From the NCBI RefSeq assembly GCF_014650815.1, contig NZ_BMVR01000006.1:177912-241911 (forward strand): a stretch of DNA of 64,000 nucleotides, in the 5' to 3' direction. The notes beneath the pieces were generated by a model, which worked only from the letters and a program-made list of their open reading frames with translations, made no database searches and was not told where the DNA came from. Position 1 is the first letter of the stretch, and each line of letters starts with the position of its first letter. Of the stretch, positions 11,188 to 19,515 are shown one piece after another. The position numbers and the translations under genes were made by a program. The DNA comes from Streptomyces flavofungini. GTDB taxonomy: Bacteria > Actinomycetota > Actinomycetes > Streptomycetales > Streptomycetaceae.

Positions 11188-11194
11188 CAGGTCC

Positions 11195-11920
11195 ATGAAT
11201 GATCATGTGCGCGACCTGGCGTCTGTACGTGACGCGACCGATCGGCTGCTCGCCGCAGCCGCCGCATTGAACAACGTTTCGACGGCCGAGCCGTCACGGC
11301 TTCCCGGCTGGACGCGCGGACACGTCCTCGCCCACGTCGCCCGCAACGCCGACGCCCTGGTGAACGTTCTGGCCGGGCGGCCCATGTACGTGAGCGGGGA
11401 CGCGCGGGACGCCGACATCGAGCGGGACGCGCCGCGACCGCTGGACGTGCAGCTCGCCGACCTGCGCGCGTCGGCTGCCCGCTTCCAGGAGGAGGGCGCC
11501 GCTCCCGCGGACTGGTCCCGCACCGTGGAGCTGCGCAACGGCGTCAAGGACTCCGCCGCCAACGTGCCCTTCCGGCGCTGGATCGAGGTGGAGCTGCACC
11601 ACGTGGACCTCGGCGTCGGCTACGAGCTGGAGGACCTCTCCGCGGAGTTCACCCAGCGGGAGATCGACTTCCTCGCCCACCGCTTCCGGAACCACCCCGC
11701 CCTGCCCGCGCTCGCCATCCGGCAGGACGACGGCCGCGTGCTCGCCACGGGCGCCGTCGATGACGTCACCCTGGAGCAGGGACGGGAGGGCTACGAGCGC
11801 ACGGTCGACGTGACCGTCAGCGGCCGCCAGGCGGACCTCCTCGGCTGGCTCGCCGGGCGCCGCGACGGGGCCGCGCTGACCGCCGACGGCGGCTCCCTGC
11901 CCGCCCTGCCCCCGCTATAG
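11195..11920 (+). CDS. Mycothiol-dependent maleylpyruvate isomerase-family enzyme
   Basis: A protein of 241 residues. The N-terminal half is a DinB-like four-helix bundle: ATDRLLAAAAALNNVST, then LPGWTRGHVLAHVARNADAL, whose His residues with HHVDLG downstream (WIEVELHHVDLGVGYEL) form the metal site of this family. The C-terminal ~80 residues look like the SCP2-like domain (LPALAIRQDDGRVLATG; DLLGWLAGRRDG). Mycothiol is the thiol cofactor of actinobacteria. The family includes maleylpyruvate isomerase and many uncharacterised transferases; the substrate is not predictable. It is divergent from uvrA and followed after ten bases by the MBL hydrolase, so the pair may act together on thiol conjugates. 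Confidence 0.88.
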   Translation: MNDHVRDLASVRDATDRLLAAAAALNNVSTAEPSRLPGWTRGHVLAHVARNADALVNVLAGRPMYVSGDARDADIERDAPRPLDVQLADLRASAARFQEEGAAPADWSRTVELRNGVKDSAANVPFRRWIEVELHHVDLGVGYELEDLSAEFTQREIDFLAHRFRNHPALPALAIRQDDGRVLATGAVDDVTLEQGREGYERTVDVTVSGRQADLLGWLAGRRDGAALTADGGSLPALPPL

Positions 11921-11923
11921 GCT
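11918..11923 (+). promoter_or_regulatory. -10 box TAGGCT, possible leaderless start of the MBL gene
   Basis: TAGGCT overlaps the preceding stop codon TAG and ends seven bases before ATG 11931, so the MBL gene may have its own leaderless transcript besides read-through. Confidence 0.4.
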
Positions 11924-11930
11924 GAGCCGC

Positions 11931-12587
11931 ATGACGTACAGCGGAGTGGTGAAGGTCGGCGGGCCCGCGGACGTGCACGAGCTGCAGGACCTGATGATCT
12001 CGAAGGTCGCGGTCGGCCCGATGGACAACAACGCCTATCTGCTGCGCTGCCGGGCCACCGGCGAGCAGCTCCTGATCGACGCGGCGAACGACACCCAGAC
12101 GGTGCTGCAGCTCATCGGTGCCGACGGCATCTCGGCCGTCGTCACCACCCACCAGCACGGCGACCACTGGCAGGCGCTCGCGGAGGTCGTCGCGGCGACC
12201 GGCGCGCGCACGTACGCGGGCCGCGAGGACGCCGAGGGCATCCCGACGCCGACGGACGTGCTCGTCGACGACGGCGACACCATCACGTTCGGCCGGATCA
12301 CGCTCACCGCCCGGCACCTGGTGGGCCACACCCCGGGCTCGATCGCCCTCGTCTACGACGACCCGCACGGCCCCCCGCACGTCTTCACCGGCGACTGCCT
12401 GTTCCCCGGGGGCGTCGGCAACACCTGGAAGGACCCGGAGAAGTTCGCGAGCCTCATCGACGACGTCGAGACGAAGCTCTTCGGGACGCTGCCGGACGAG
12501 ACGTGGGTCTACCCGGGCCACGGCAAGGACACCACGCTGGGCGCGGAGCGGCCGCATGTCGCGGAGTGGCGCGCACGAGGCTGGTGA
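11931..12587 (+). CDS. Metallo-beta-lactamase-fold hydrolase (glyoxalase II-like)
   Basis: A protein of 218 residues. Metal-binding motif THQHGDHW (HxHxDH), then ARHLVGHTPGSI (His), TGDCLFPGGVGNTW (Asp bridging the metals) and the C-terminal VYPGHGKDTTLGAE (His). The order and the NTWKD element are those of glyoxalase II and persulfide-type hydrolases that open thioesters of small thiols. No signal peptide, so cytoplasmic. Its start lies ten bases after a mycothiol-dependent enzyme, which suggests a role in hydrolysing mycothiol conjugates; that step is inference. Confidence 0.9.
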   Translation: MTYSGVVKVGGPADVHELQDLMISKVAVGPMDNNAYLLRCRATGEQLLIDAANDTQTVLQLIGADGISAVVTTHQHGDHWQALAEVVAATGARTYAGREDAEGIPTPTDVLVDDGDTITFGRITLTARHLVGHTPGSIALVYDDPHGPPHVFTGDCLFPGGVGNTWKDPEKFASLIDDVETKLFGTLPDETWVYPGHGKDTTLGAERPHVAEWRARGW

Positions 12588-12591
12588 CCCC

Positions 12592-12625
12592 GCTGGTGGG
12601 GCAGGCCTAGCCCTGCCCCACCAGC
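12592..12625. terminator. Bidirectional terminator between MBL gene and aroQ
   Basis: GCTGGTGGGGCAGG, six-base loop, CCTGCCCCACCAGC: 14 perfect pairs. The stem contains the aroQ stop codon and last codons and sits five bases after the MBL stop, so it serves both convergent genes. Confidence 0.85.
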
Positions 12626-13068
12626 GCCGCCACCCGCTCCACCCCGAACACGTACCCCTGCACCCCGCACCCCGCGATGACGCCGTCCGCGCGCTGCGAG
12701 ACGTACGAGTGGTGCCGGAACGGCTCGCGCTGGTGGATGTTGGAGATGTGAACCTCCACCACCGGCATGCCGTCGCAGGTGTTGAGCGCGTCGAGGATCG
12801 CGATCGACGTGTGGGAGTACGCGGCCGGGTTGATGACGATGCCCACGTGGTGCTCGCGTGCCTCGTGGATCCAGTCGACCAGCTCGCCCTCGTGGTTGGA
12901 CTGCCGCAGGTCGACCGTCCCGCCGTGCGCCGCGGCCGCCTTGGCGCACATCGCCTCGACGTCGGCGAGGGTGTCGGTGCCGTAGATCTCCGGCTGGCGA
13001 CGGCCCAGGAGGTTCAGGTTGGGGCCGTTCAGGATCAGGACCGGGGCGGTGGCGAGAGTGTGGGGCAC
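12607..13068 (-). CDS. aroQ: 3-dehydroquinate dehydratase, type II
   Basis: Third step of the shikimate pathway: dehydration of 3-dehydroquinate to 3-dehydroshikimate. A protein of 153 residues, usual for the dodecameric type II enzyme. Marks: ILNGPNLNLLGRRQPEIYG with the catalytic Tyr, RQSNHEGELVDWIHEA, INPAAYSHTS, and EVHISNIHQREPFRHHS with the catalytic His. I chose GTG 13068 because GGAGGT lies five bases upstream and VPHTLATAP matches the N-terminus I remember for streptomycete AroQ; ATG 13080 in the same frame lacks a ribosome site. Other aro genes are not nearby. Confidence 0.96.
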   Translation of the reverse strand: MPHTLATAPVLILNGPNLNLLGRRQPEIYGTDTLADVEAMCAKAAAAHGGTVDLRQSNHEGELVDWIHEAREHHVGIVINPAAYSHTSIAILDALNTCDGMPVVEVHISNIHQREPFRHHSYVSQRADGVIAGCGVQGYVFGVERVAALVGQG

Positions 13069-13254
13069 AGGGACCTCCATGCGTCGGACTGCTGCTCAGG
13101 GACGGTCTATCACGCTGCGGGCGCGGTGAGCCGAGCCGTACGCCGCCGGGCACCATGCCGCCCGCGGGTGGGGCGCGTCACCGGGTGTTCCGGCGCGCCC
13201 TCGGCCTCCCGCGCGCCCCCGTAACCGCCTGTCACACCGGGTAGTTGACGCACC

Positions 13255-14583
13255 GTGCACAACAGTGACTCTCCGTCAGAATCCCCACCCGCAGCCCAGC
13301 CCACGGCCCCTTCGCTGCCCCGGCTCGCCGCCGCGTCGCTCGCCGGGACGGCCATCGAGTTCTACGACTTCTTCATCTACGGCACCGCGGCGGCCCTCGT
13401 GCTCGGGCCGCTGTTCTTTCCGACGTTCTCCCCGCTGGCGGGAACTCTCGCGGCGTTCGCGACATTCGGAGTGGGCTTCGTGGCCCGGCCGCTCGGCTCC
13501 GTGCTCTTCGGGCACCTCGGTGACCGGCGCGGCCGGCGGCCCGTCCTGGTGATCTCGCTGCTCCTGACGGGACTTGCCACCGTCGCCGTGGGCTGCGTGC
13601 CGACGTACGACACGATCGGCGTGGCCGCGCCGCTGCTTCTCCTGGTGCTGCGGTTCGTGCAGGGCGTGGGGCTCGGCGGCGAGTGGGGCGGGGCGGTGCT
13701 GCTGACCGCCGAGCACGCGCCGCCCGAGCGGCGGGCGTTGTGGGCGAGCTTCCCGCAGGTCGGGCCCGCGATCGGGTTCCTGCTGGCCAACGGCGTGACG
13801 CTGGCGCTGTCCGCGACGCTCACGGAGGCGCAGTTCGCGTCCTGGGGATGGCGGATTCCGTTCTGGGGAGCGGGGGTGCTCGCGCTGGCCGGGATCGCGC
13901 TGCGGGCCTCGCTCGCGGAGAGCCCGGACTTCCTCCAGGTGCGCGAGCACGCGCGCGTACCGCTCGTCGAGGTGGCGCGCGGCCACTGGCGCCTCGTGCT
14001 GCTCACGGCGGGCGCGCTCGCCGTCGGGTACGCGGTGTTCTACGCCGTCACGACGTGGTCGCTCTCGTACGGCGTGGAGCGCCTCGGCGTGAGCCGTACG
14101 GTCATGCTGGCGTGCATCATGGCCGCCGTCGTCGTCAAGGGCGCGCTGACGCCCCTGGCGGCCATGCTGGGCGACCGGTACGGGCGGCGGCCGATGTGCC
14201 TCGCCGGGTGTGCGGGGGTCGCCCTGTGGATGTTCCCGATGGTCGCCCTCCTGGCCACGGGTGAGCCGTTCCTGATGTTCCTGGGCTTCCTGGTGGCGCT
14301 GCTCGCGTTCGTCACGATGTTCTCCGTGGTCGCCGCGTATCTGCCGGAGCTGTACGAGCCGCGGGTGCGCTGCACGGGGGCGGCCGTCGGCTACAACCTG
14401 GCCGGTGTCCTCGGCGGCGCGCTCACGCCGATGGTGGCGACCGCGGTGGCGCGGGGCGAGGGCACTCCTTGGGGTGTGGCCGCGTATCTGACGGCGATGG
14501 CGGTGCTGAGCCTCGGGTGCTTCGCGCTGCTGCCGGAGACGCGGCCGGTGCGGAAGGAGGCGGTGGTGCCGGTGACGGGGTGA
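13255..14583 (+). CDS. MFS metabolite:proton symporter (MHS family)
   Basis: A 442-residue inner-membrane protein with about 12 hydrophobic segments. MHS-family marks: AGTAIEFYDFFIYGTAAAL in the first helix, RPLGSVLFGHLGDRRGRRP (cytoplasmic loop 2-3), RFVQGVGLGGEWGGAVL in helix 4, and DRYGRRP in the 8-9 loop. Relatives import organic acids or osmolytes such as shikimate, alpha-ketoglutarate or proline betaine. Divergence from aroQ makes shikimate or quinate import tempting but is not evidence. GTG start; TAGTTG ends seven bases upstream, so it may be leaderless. Confidence 0.88.
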   Translation: MHNSDSPSESPPAAQPTAPSLPRLAAASLAGTAIEFYDFFIYGTAAALVLGPLFFPTFSPLAGTLAAFATFGVGFVARPLGSVLFGHLGDRRGRRPVLVISLLLTGLATVAVGCVPTYDTIGVAAPLLLLVLRFVQGVGLGGEWGGAVLLTAEHAPPERRALWASFPQVGPAIGFLLANGVTLALSATLTEAQFASWGWRIPFWGAGVLALAGIALRASLAESPDFLQVREHARVPLVEVARGHWRLVLLTAGALAVGYAVFYAVTTWSLSYGVERLGVSRTVMLACIMAAVVVKGALTPLAAMLGDRYGRRPMCLAGCAGVALWMFPMVALLATGEPFLMFLGFLVALLAFVTMFSVVAAYLPELYEPRVRCTGAAVGYNLAGVLGGALTPMVATAVARGEGTPWGVAAYLTAMAVLSLGCFALLPETRPVRKEAVVPVTG

Positions 14584-14638
14584 GGCGGACGCGGTGTCCG
14601 TGTACGACAGCCGGTACGCCCGCACGGACGACCGCTGG

Positions 14639-14686
14639 GACGTGGTGTCCGGCCGCATCGCGGGGCGCCCGGCCGGACACCACGTC
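14639..14686. terminator. Strong terminator between symporter and CaCA exporter
   Basis: GACGTGGTGTCCGGCCG, 14-base loop, CGGCCGGACACCACGTC: 17 perfect base pairs ending directly at the stop codon of the 14687 gene. It serves both convergent genes. Confidence 0.85.
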
Positions 14687-15829
14687 TCACGGATTGACCG
14701 CGAGCTCCAGATACGCCGCGAACAACACCAGGTGCACGCCGCCCTGCAGGGGCGTGGCACGGCCGGGCACGACCGTGAGGGTGCCGACGAGGACCGTCAG
14801 GACGAGCAGCACCATGTGGGTCGAGCTGAGGCCGAGCACGAGCGGCCCGGACAGCCATACGGAGGCGATGGCGACGGCAGGGATGGTCAGGCCGATGCTG
14901 GCCATCGCCGAGCCGAGGGCCAGGTTCAGGCTGGTCTGGACGCGGTCGCGGCGGGCCGCGCGCACGGCCGCGATGGTCTCCGGGAGCAGCACGAGCAGCG
15001 CGATGATCACGCCGACGACGGCGTGCGGCAGACCGGCCGACTCGACGCCCGACTCGATGGTGGGCGACACGCCCTTGGCGAGCCCGACGACGCCGATGAG
15101 GGCGAGCGCGAGCAGGCCGAGGCTGATCAGGGCGGTGCGGGCGGAGGGGCCTTCGGCGTGGTCGTCGGCGTCGACGACCTCGCCCTCCTTGGTGACCGGC
15201 AGGAAGTAGTCGCGGTGCCGGACGGTCTGCGTCGCGACGAACAGGCCGTACAGGACGATCGACGACAGGGCGGCGAAGGTGAGCTGCGCCGTGGAGAACT
15301 CGGGTCCCGGCTTGGAGGTCGTAAAGGTCGGCAGGACCAGGCTGAGCGTGGCCAGGGTGGCGACGGTCGCGAGCGCGGCGCCGGTGCCCTCGGAGTTGAA
15401 GACGGCGACGCGGTGGCGCAGGGCGCCGGTCAGCAGGCAGAGGCCGAGTATGCCGTTGCAGGTGATCATCACGGCGGCGAAGACCGTGTCGCGGGCCAGG
15501 GTGGAGCTCTTGTCGCCGCCGTCGGCCATGAGGGTGACGATGAGGGCGACCTCGATGATGGTGACCGCGACGGCCAGGACGAGCGAGCCGAAGGGTTCGC
15601 CGACGCGGTGCGCGATGACCTCGGCGTGGTGGACCGCGGCGAGCACTGCTCCGGCCAGTACCGCCGTCACCAGGGCGACGACCACGCCCGACAGGTCGCG
15701 CCCCCAGGTGAGGGCGAGGAGAACGATTCCGAGCACGGGCACGGCGGCGGTCCACCGTGCGGCGAGTGCCCGGAGCTCAGGGATCATGTTTTCGATGCTG
15801 CCCCGCTCACGGGAGGGCCGCGACTTCAT
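14687..15829 (-). CDS. Calcium/cation:proton antiporter (CaCA family, ChaA-like)
   Basis: A 380-residue membrane protein with about 11 helices. The two inverted CaCA repeats are visible: alpha-1 around TIIEVALIVTLMADGGDKS with NGILGLCLL, and alpha-2 around LLPETIAAVRAARRDRVQ followed by NLALGSAMASIGLTIP, each with the conserved acidic residue. A His/Asp loop (VVDADDHAEG) splits the halves. Relatives export Ca2+, Na+/K+ or Mn2+ in exchange for protons. The start at 15829 has GGAAAGGAACCT directly upstream. It lies 149 bases downstream of terC on the same strand with a highly structured leader between them. Confidence 0.9.
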   Translation of the reverse strand: MKSRPSRERGSIENMIPELRALAARWTAAVPVLGIVLLALTWGRDLSGVVVALVTAVLAGAVLAAVHHAEVIAHRVGEPFGSLVLAVAVTIIEVALIVTLMADGGDKSSTLARDTVFAAVMITCNGILGLCLLTGALRHRVAVFNSEGTGAALATVATLATLSLVLPTFTTSKPGPEFSTAQLTFAALSSIVLYGLFVATQTVRHRDYFLPVTKEGEVVDADDHAEGPSARTALISLGLLALALIGVVGLAKGVSPTIESGVESAGLPHAVVGVIIALLVLLPETIAAVRAARRDRVQTSLNLALGSAMASIGLTIPAVAIASVWLSGPLVLGLSSTHMVLLVLTVLVGTLTVVPGRATPLQGGVHLVLFAAYLELAVNP

Positions 15830-15978
15830 AGGTTCCTTTCCATGCAGAAGCGGTGCACGGTCGACGACCGTGCACCGCTCCGGGGTGGTTCTCACACAGC
15901 CGGCACTCGCCGGTCCGTGCCGGTTCTCACCGGCGGCACCTTCGAGCCGACTCTACGTAGAGGGCCATCAGCCTGCCG
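15830..15978 (-). promoter_or_regulatory. Structured leader of the CaCA exporter gene, class unknown
   Basis: The terC-CaCA gap holds, in minus-strand order: CTCTAC-GTAGAG (self-complementary), GCCGGT-GAGA-ACCGGC, a possible CCGGCAC...GTGCCGG stem, a second TGAGAACC, and a perfect 14-base-pair hairpin with 3-base loop at 15849-15879 (AGCGGTGCACGGTC arm), ending about 11 bases before the Shine-Dalgarno. The density of pairing suggests a regulatory RNA or attenuator. No match to a riboswitch consensus I know; a short part recalls cobalamin elements but the B12 box is absent. Confidence 0.5.
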
Positions 15979-16998
15979 TCACGCCTCGATGCTGTCCTTC
16001 TGGGCGTCGTCCTTGCCGGACTGGTCACCGCTGCCGGACTCGGCGGCGTCGCGCTCCGCCTGCTTCTTGGAGGCCATCAGGCTGGTGATCGTCGTGATGA
16101 CCAGGACACCGCAGATGACGCCGAGCGAGACCGGGATGGAGATCTCGGGGACGTGTACGCCGTTCTCGTGCAGGGCGTGCAGGACGAGCTTCACGCCGAT
16201 GAAGCCGAGGATCACCGACAGGCCGTAGCTGAGGTGGACCAGCTTCCTGAGCAGTCCGCCGATGAGGAAGTACAGCTGGCGCAGGCCCATCAGGGCGAAG
16301 GCGTTGGCGGTGAAGACGATGTACGGGTCCTGGGTGAGGCCGAAGATCGCGGGGATGGAGTCCATCGCGAACAGGACGTCGGTGGTGCCGATGGCGAGCA
16401 TGACGACCATGAGCGGCGTCATGATCTTCTTGCCGTTCTTCCGGACGAACAGCTTCGTGCCCTCGTACCGGTCGGAGACGCCGAACTTCTTCTCGATGGA
16501 CTTCAGGAGGCGGTTCTCCTCCCAGTCCTCTTCCTCCTCGTCGGCGCGCGCCTCCTGGATGAGCTTCCAGGCGGTGTAGATCAGGAAGGCGCCGAAGATG
16601 TAGAAGACCCAGGAGAAGTTGGCGATCACCGCGGCGCCGGCGGCGATGAAGATCGCGCGCAGGACCAGGGCGATCAGCACACCGAACAGCAGCACGCGCT
16701 GCTGGAGGTGGGAGGGCACCGAGAACTTCGCCATGATCAGGATGAAGACGAAGAGGTTGTCCACGGAGAGGGACTTCTCCGTGATGAAGCCCGCGAAGAA
16801 CTCACCGGACGCCTGGGACTCCCCGGCGACCAGCAGGCCGAGCCCGAAGAGCGCGGCGAGAACGATCCAGACGATCGTCCAGATTCCGGCTTCCTTGATC
16901 GACACGTCATGGGGCTTGCGCCCGATGAAGAAGTCGACCGCGATCAGGGCACACAGACCGAGAACGGTCGTCACCCACAGGGTCATTGAAACGTCCAC
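15979..16998 (-). CDS. TerC-family membrane metal exporter
   Basis: A 339-residue membrane protein with about nine helices. TerC marks: SVDNLFVFILIMAKF (acidic metal site), a cytoplasmic charged loop ADEEEEDWEENRLLK, and TTDVLFAMDSIPAIFGLTQDP with FTANAFALMGLRQLYFL. Bacterial TerC/Alx proteins export Mn2+ and help load metal into secreted proteins; some are linked to tellurite resistance. The GTG at 16998 has GGAGG six bases upstream. Its C-terminus is hydrophilic (ESGSGDQSGKDDAQKDS). The leader resembles a manganese riboswitch and the downstream gene is another cation exporter. Confidence 0.93.
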   Translation of the reverse strand: MDVSMTLWVTTVLGLCALIAVDFFIGRKPHDVSIKEAGIWTIVWIVLAALFGLGLLVAGESQASGEFFAGFITEKSLSVDNLFVFILIMAKFSVPSHLQQRVLLFGVLIALVLRAIFIAAGAAVIANFSWVFYIFGAFLIYTAWKLIQEARADEEEEDWEENRLLKSIEKKFGVSDRYEGTKLFVRKNGKKIMTPLMVVMLAIGTTDVLFAMDSIPAIFGLTQDPYIVFTANAFALMGLRQLYFLIGGLLRKLVHLSYGLSVILGFIGVKLVLHALHENGVHVPEISIPVSLGVICGVLVITTITSLMASKKQAERDAAESGSGDQSGKDDAQKDSIEA

Positions 16999-17324
16999 TG
17001 CGCCTCCGGCGTCGTACGGCTACTGATCAGCGTCGTCGCTGCCGGAGGTCTCTTCCACCCGAGGCGGTTGCCGCCATGAGTCGGGCCGACGCCCCGGGAC
17101 CGATGGCGGTCCGTATTGACGGGCACGTCGCGTACGGGAGTACTCCCCTCCGCACTGAGAAGAGTACGCGAAGAACCAAGGTTAGGTAAAGAGAGCGGCA
17201 AGTGAGAGCCAAATCACCAGACCAGGACGGTGCACGCGGGTTTGGCAGTCACTAGGTCGACTTGGCGGTACCGGGGAGGCGGGAGCGGCATATGTCGACT
17301 TGGTGATGCGGAGCGCGCCGCCGT
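16999..17324 (-). promoter_or_regulatory. terC leader and promoter region (no gene)
   Basis: 326 bases without a supportable gene. Minus-strand order: a GTCGACTTGG-type 10-base direct repeat on the plus strand at 17256 and 17294; an AT-richer stretch CTCTCTTTACCTAACCTTGG near 17175-17194 that may hold the -10 (TAACCT); then the riboswitch-like element; then the ribosome site. Confidence 0.5.
17075..17165 (-). ncRNA. Candidate yybP-ykoY (Mn2+) riboswitch upstream of terC
   Basis: Three blocks occur in the order known for yybP-ykoY RNAs: GGGGAGTA (17148-17141), GTCAATACGG (17120-17111) and CCCGACTCATGG (17095-17084; the family usually has CCTGANGCA, so this block deviates). Between them are a GGACCG-CCAT-CGGTCC hairpin and a GACG(TG)CCC/GGGGCGTC enclosing stem. 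The downstream gene is a TerC exporter, a known target of this riboswitch class. The call rests on eye-matched motifs only. Confidence 0.5.
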
Positions 17325-19322
17325 TCAGCGGCTTCCGGTGCGGCGGGCCGCGCCCACGCGGTCCAGGACGTGGCCGATGACCTGGCTGCCGGGCGGGGCC
17401 AGCGACGGCTCGAACGTCCACGCATGGCCCACCCACGGGTCAGCGAGGTGGTCCTCCGGCACCGGCGTGAGGCGCAGCAGGGCCCGCCACAGCGGGTCGA
17501 GCAGCGGGCCGTACTCCGCGGCGTCCTCGCGGTCGGCGACCATCATCAGGTGTACGCCGACGGCGGGGCCCTCGTCCGCGAGGTAGCGCAGCCGGGTCAC
17601 GGCGCGGTCGTCGAAGCCGTGCGGGAAGTCGTTGACGATGAGCAGGTGCTCGCCGGTGTCCAGGTCGTCCGGCAGCGCGTCGGCCATGCCGCCCCGGACC
17701 GCCATCTGTACGAGGTCCACGCGCTGGGTGAGCCGGGTGAGCACGGCACCGGCGGCCGCGGCACCGGTCGCGGGCGGCTCGTCCAGGACCCCGGCACCGA
17801 CCAGCGGGGCGAAGGCGCTCTGGCCGCTGCCCGCGGCATCGATGACGTGCACGGTGAACGCGCCGGGCGGGTACGAGGCGAGCAGCCGCGCGGCGTGCGC
17901 GACGGCGCTGTCCAGGGCGAGGCGGCGCAGCTGGTCGGCGTCCGCGAGGGAGTCCCTGCCGGAGCGGCCGCTGTCGATCCACAGGCCGCGCTCCAGGGGC
18001 AGCCGGACGAGCATGGGGATGCGCAGGTCGGGGCGCTCGGGGAGGCTGAGGCCGCCCAGGCGCAGGGCCATGGGGATCTCCATGGGCGCGCGATAGCCCT
18101 GCCAGATGGGGCTCGACCAGTCGGCGAACGCCGGGGGCAGGGCCGGTTCGACGACCTCCGCCTCGGCGGCGAGCTGGGCCAGGTCCCGGTCGAGGGCGGC
18201 TCGCGCCTGGTCGACGAGGTCGCCGTGGCGGGCGCGGGCGGCCTCGCGCGCGGCGTCGCCGACGCCGCCGATGCGGCTGCGCGGGTCGGAGAGGACCTTG
18301 TCCAGCTCCTGCTCCATGCGGGAGTCGGCGAAGTCCACCGCGCTGCGGCACGCCGCGGCGGAGCGGGCCAGGTCCTCGAACATGCCCCACACCTGGTTGT
18401 ACAGCCGCTCCTCCATGGACCAGCCGGTGGCGTCGCCCGCGACGGGGCGGGCGGGCTGTCCGGGGGCGGCGGGCTGCGCGGTGGGCGGAGGCGGCGGGGG
18501 CGCGCTGGTCTGGCGGCGCGGGTGGGTGTAGTTGACGGTGCCGCCGTCGGCGGGCTGCGCGGCCGGGGTGCCGTCGGCGGGCGTGGGGGCGACGGGCTGC
18601 GGGGGCTGGCCGCCCTCGCCGGGGCCCTGGGCCGGGGTGACGGGCTGGGGGGCGTCGGGGCCCGGCTCGGGCGGTGTCGGCTGGCGGCCGGGGCTCGTGT
18701 GGCCCTGGGCGGCGGCGCGCACGCGGGCCTCGTCCGCGGGGCGGGGCGGGGGCGCGGCCACCGAGCGGGCGAGGCCGTGCGCCACCGCGTCGTTGATGGT
18801 GGTCGCCAGCTCCTGGGCCTCGGGCAGGCCCTGGTCGGCGAGCATGTCGGCGAGGCCGCCCGCGTAGCCCTGGCCGACGGCACGGACCTTCCAGCCGTCC
18901 TGCTTGCGATACAGCTCCAGGGCGACGACGGCGGACTCGGCGGCCAGGTCCGTGATCGTGTAGCTGGCGATCTCGGTGCCGTCGAGTCCGGTGACGGCCA
19001 CGAAGGGCGCGGCGACGGCGCCGAAGGTGACCGGGCCCGCGACGCCGACGGGCAGCGCGAGCAGCACGTTGACCTGGTGCGCGCCGTCCGGCAGCGCGCC
19101 CAGGTCGACGGCCAGGCGGTGGTCGGCGGCCGCCTGCCGGGACACTTCCAGGCCGGGCAGGGTGGGGGCGCCTGGGTGGGCGACCCAGGAAGTGCCGCGC
19201 ACCTTGCGGTGGTCGTCGCAGAGCGTGGCACCGGCGACGATCGGCTTTCCGGCCGACACCCGGATCTCGAGTCGGGTGCCGGGAACCGGATGGTTCTGCC
19301 CCCTGACCAGCTCGGCGGTCAT
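17325..19322 (-). CDS. TerD-domain protein with Pro-rich linker and FtsK/HerA-like C-terminal region
   Basis: A protein of 665 residues starting at ATG after AAGGGGGAA. Residues ~1-195 form a TerD domain (VPGTRLEIRVSAGKPI; HQVNVLLALPVG; ELYRKQDGWKVRAVGQGYAGGL). Residues ~200-320 are a Pro/Gly/Ala linker. Residues ~320-660 contain a helical segment, then LRIPMLVRLPLERGLWIDSGR, TVHVIDAAGSG and a stretch ending in EDHLADPWVGHAWTFEPSLA. This C-terminal part recalls the FtsK-like regions of actinobacterial Ter proteins, but no Walker A lysine loop is visible, so it may be inactive. It probably acts with TerC and TerD in a metal- or stress-sensing membrane complex. Promoter and operon relation to terD are uncertain because of the repeat gap. 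Confidence 0.8.
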   Translation of the reverse strand: MTAELVRGQNHPVPGTRLEIRVSAGKPIVAGATLCDDHRKVRGTSWVAHPGAPTLPGLEVSRQAAADHRLAVDLGALPDGAHQVNVLLALPVGVAGPVTFGAVAAPFVAVTGLDGTEIASYTITDLAAESAVVALELYRKQDGWKVRAVGQGYAGGLADMLADQGLPEAQELATTINDAVAHGLARSVAAPPPRPADEARVRAAAQGHTSPGRQPTPPEPGPDAPQPVTPAQGPGEGGQPPQPVAPTPADGTPAAQPADGGTVNYTHPRRQTSAPPPPPPTAQPAAPGQPARPVAGDATGWSMEERLYNQVWGMFEDLARSAAACRSAVDFADSRMEQELDKVLSDPRSRIGGVGDAAREAARARHGDLVDQARAALDRDLAQLAAEAEVVEPALPPAFADWSSPIWQGYRAPMEIPMALRLGGLSLPERPDLRIPMLVRLPLERGLWIDSGRSGRDSLADADQLRRLALDSAVAHAARLLASYPPGAFTVHVIDAAGSGQSAFAPLVGAGVLDEPPATGAAAAGAVLTRLTQRVDLVQMAVRGGMADALPDDLDTGEHLLIVNDFPHGFDDRAVTRLRYLADEGPAVGVHLMMVADREDAAEYGPLLDPLWRALLRLTPVPEDHLADPWVGHAWTFEPSLAPPGSQVIGHVLDRVGAARRTGSR

Positions 19323-19449
19323 CGCGTACGTTCCCCCTTGGTGTCGGCCCCCTCACCGGGCCTGCGTGCGGACTGCCGTCTGGACGGTGCTGCTCGGTCG
19401 GGCGGTGCTGCTCCGTGGCGCGGTGCCGCGCAGCGGGTGCGGTGCTGAT

Positions 19450-19515
19450 CAGCGGTTGGACTGCTCAGCGGTTTGACTGCTCAGCGATCGGTACGGCTCA
19501 GCGGTTGGTGCTGCT
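19450..19515. repeat. Tandem repeat, 16-17-base unit, four copies
   Basis: Copies of CAGCGGTTNGACTGCT lie directly beyond the stop of terD (19515) in the 192-base gap before the 17325-19322 gene. The remainder of the gap (19323-19449) is also CGGTGCTG-rich and repetitive. No gene is seen. Confidence 0.8.

Noticed and set aside
11075..11194. Upstream in-frame ATG 11075 as start of the mycothiol-dependent enzyme.
   Set aside because: It would add 40 residues with no family similarity and would include the -10 box; ATG 11195 fits domain start and leaderless geometry.
13081..13254. Shikimate import assigned to the symporter because it faces aroQ.
   Set aside because: Only proximity supports it; MHS transporters carry many substrates and no shared site is visible.
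15855..15960. Cobalamin riboswitch before the CaCA exporter.
   Set aside because: A GCCGGTGAGAACCGGC-like hairpin resembles part of it, but the conserved B12 box and GCCACTG junction are absent, and the gene is a cation exporter.
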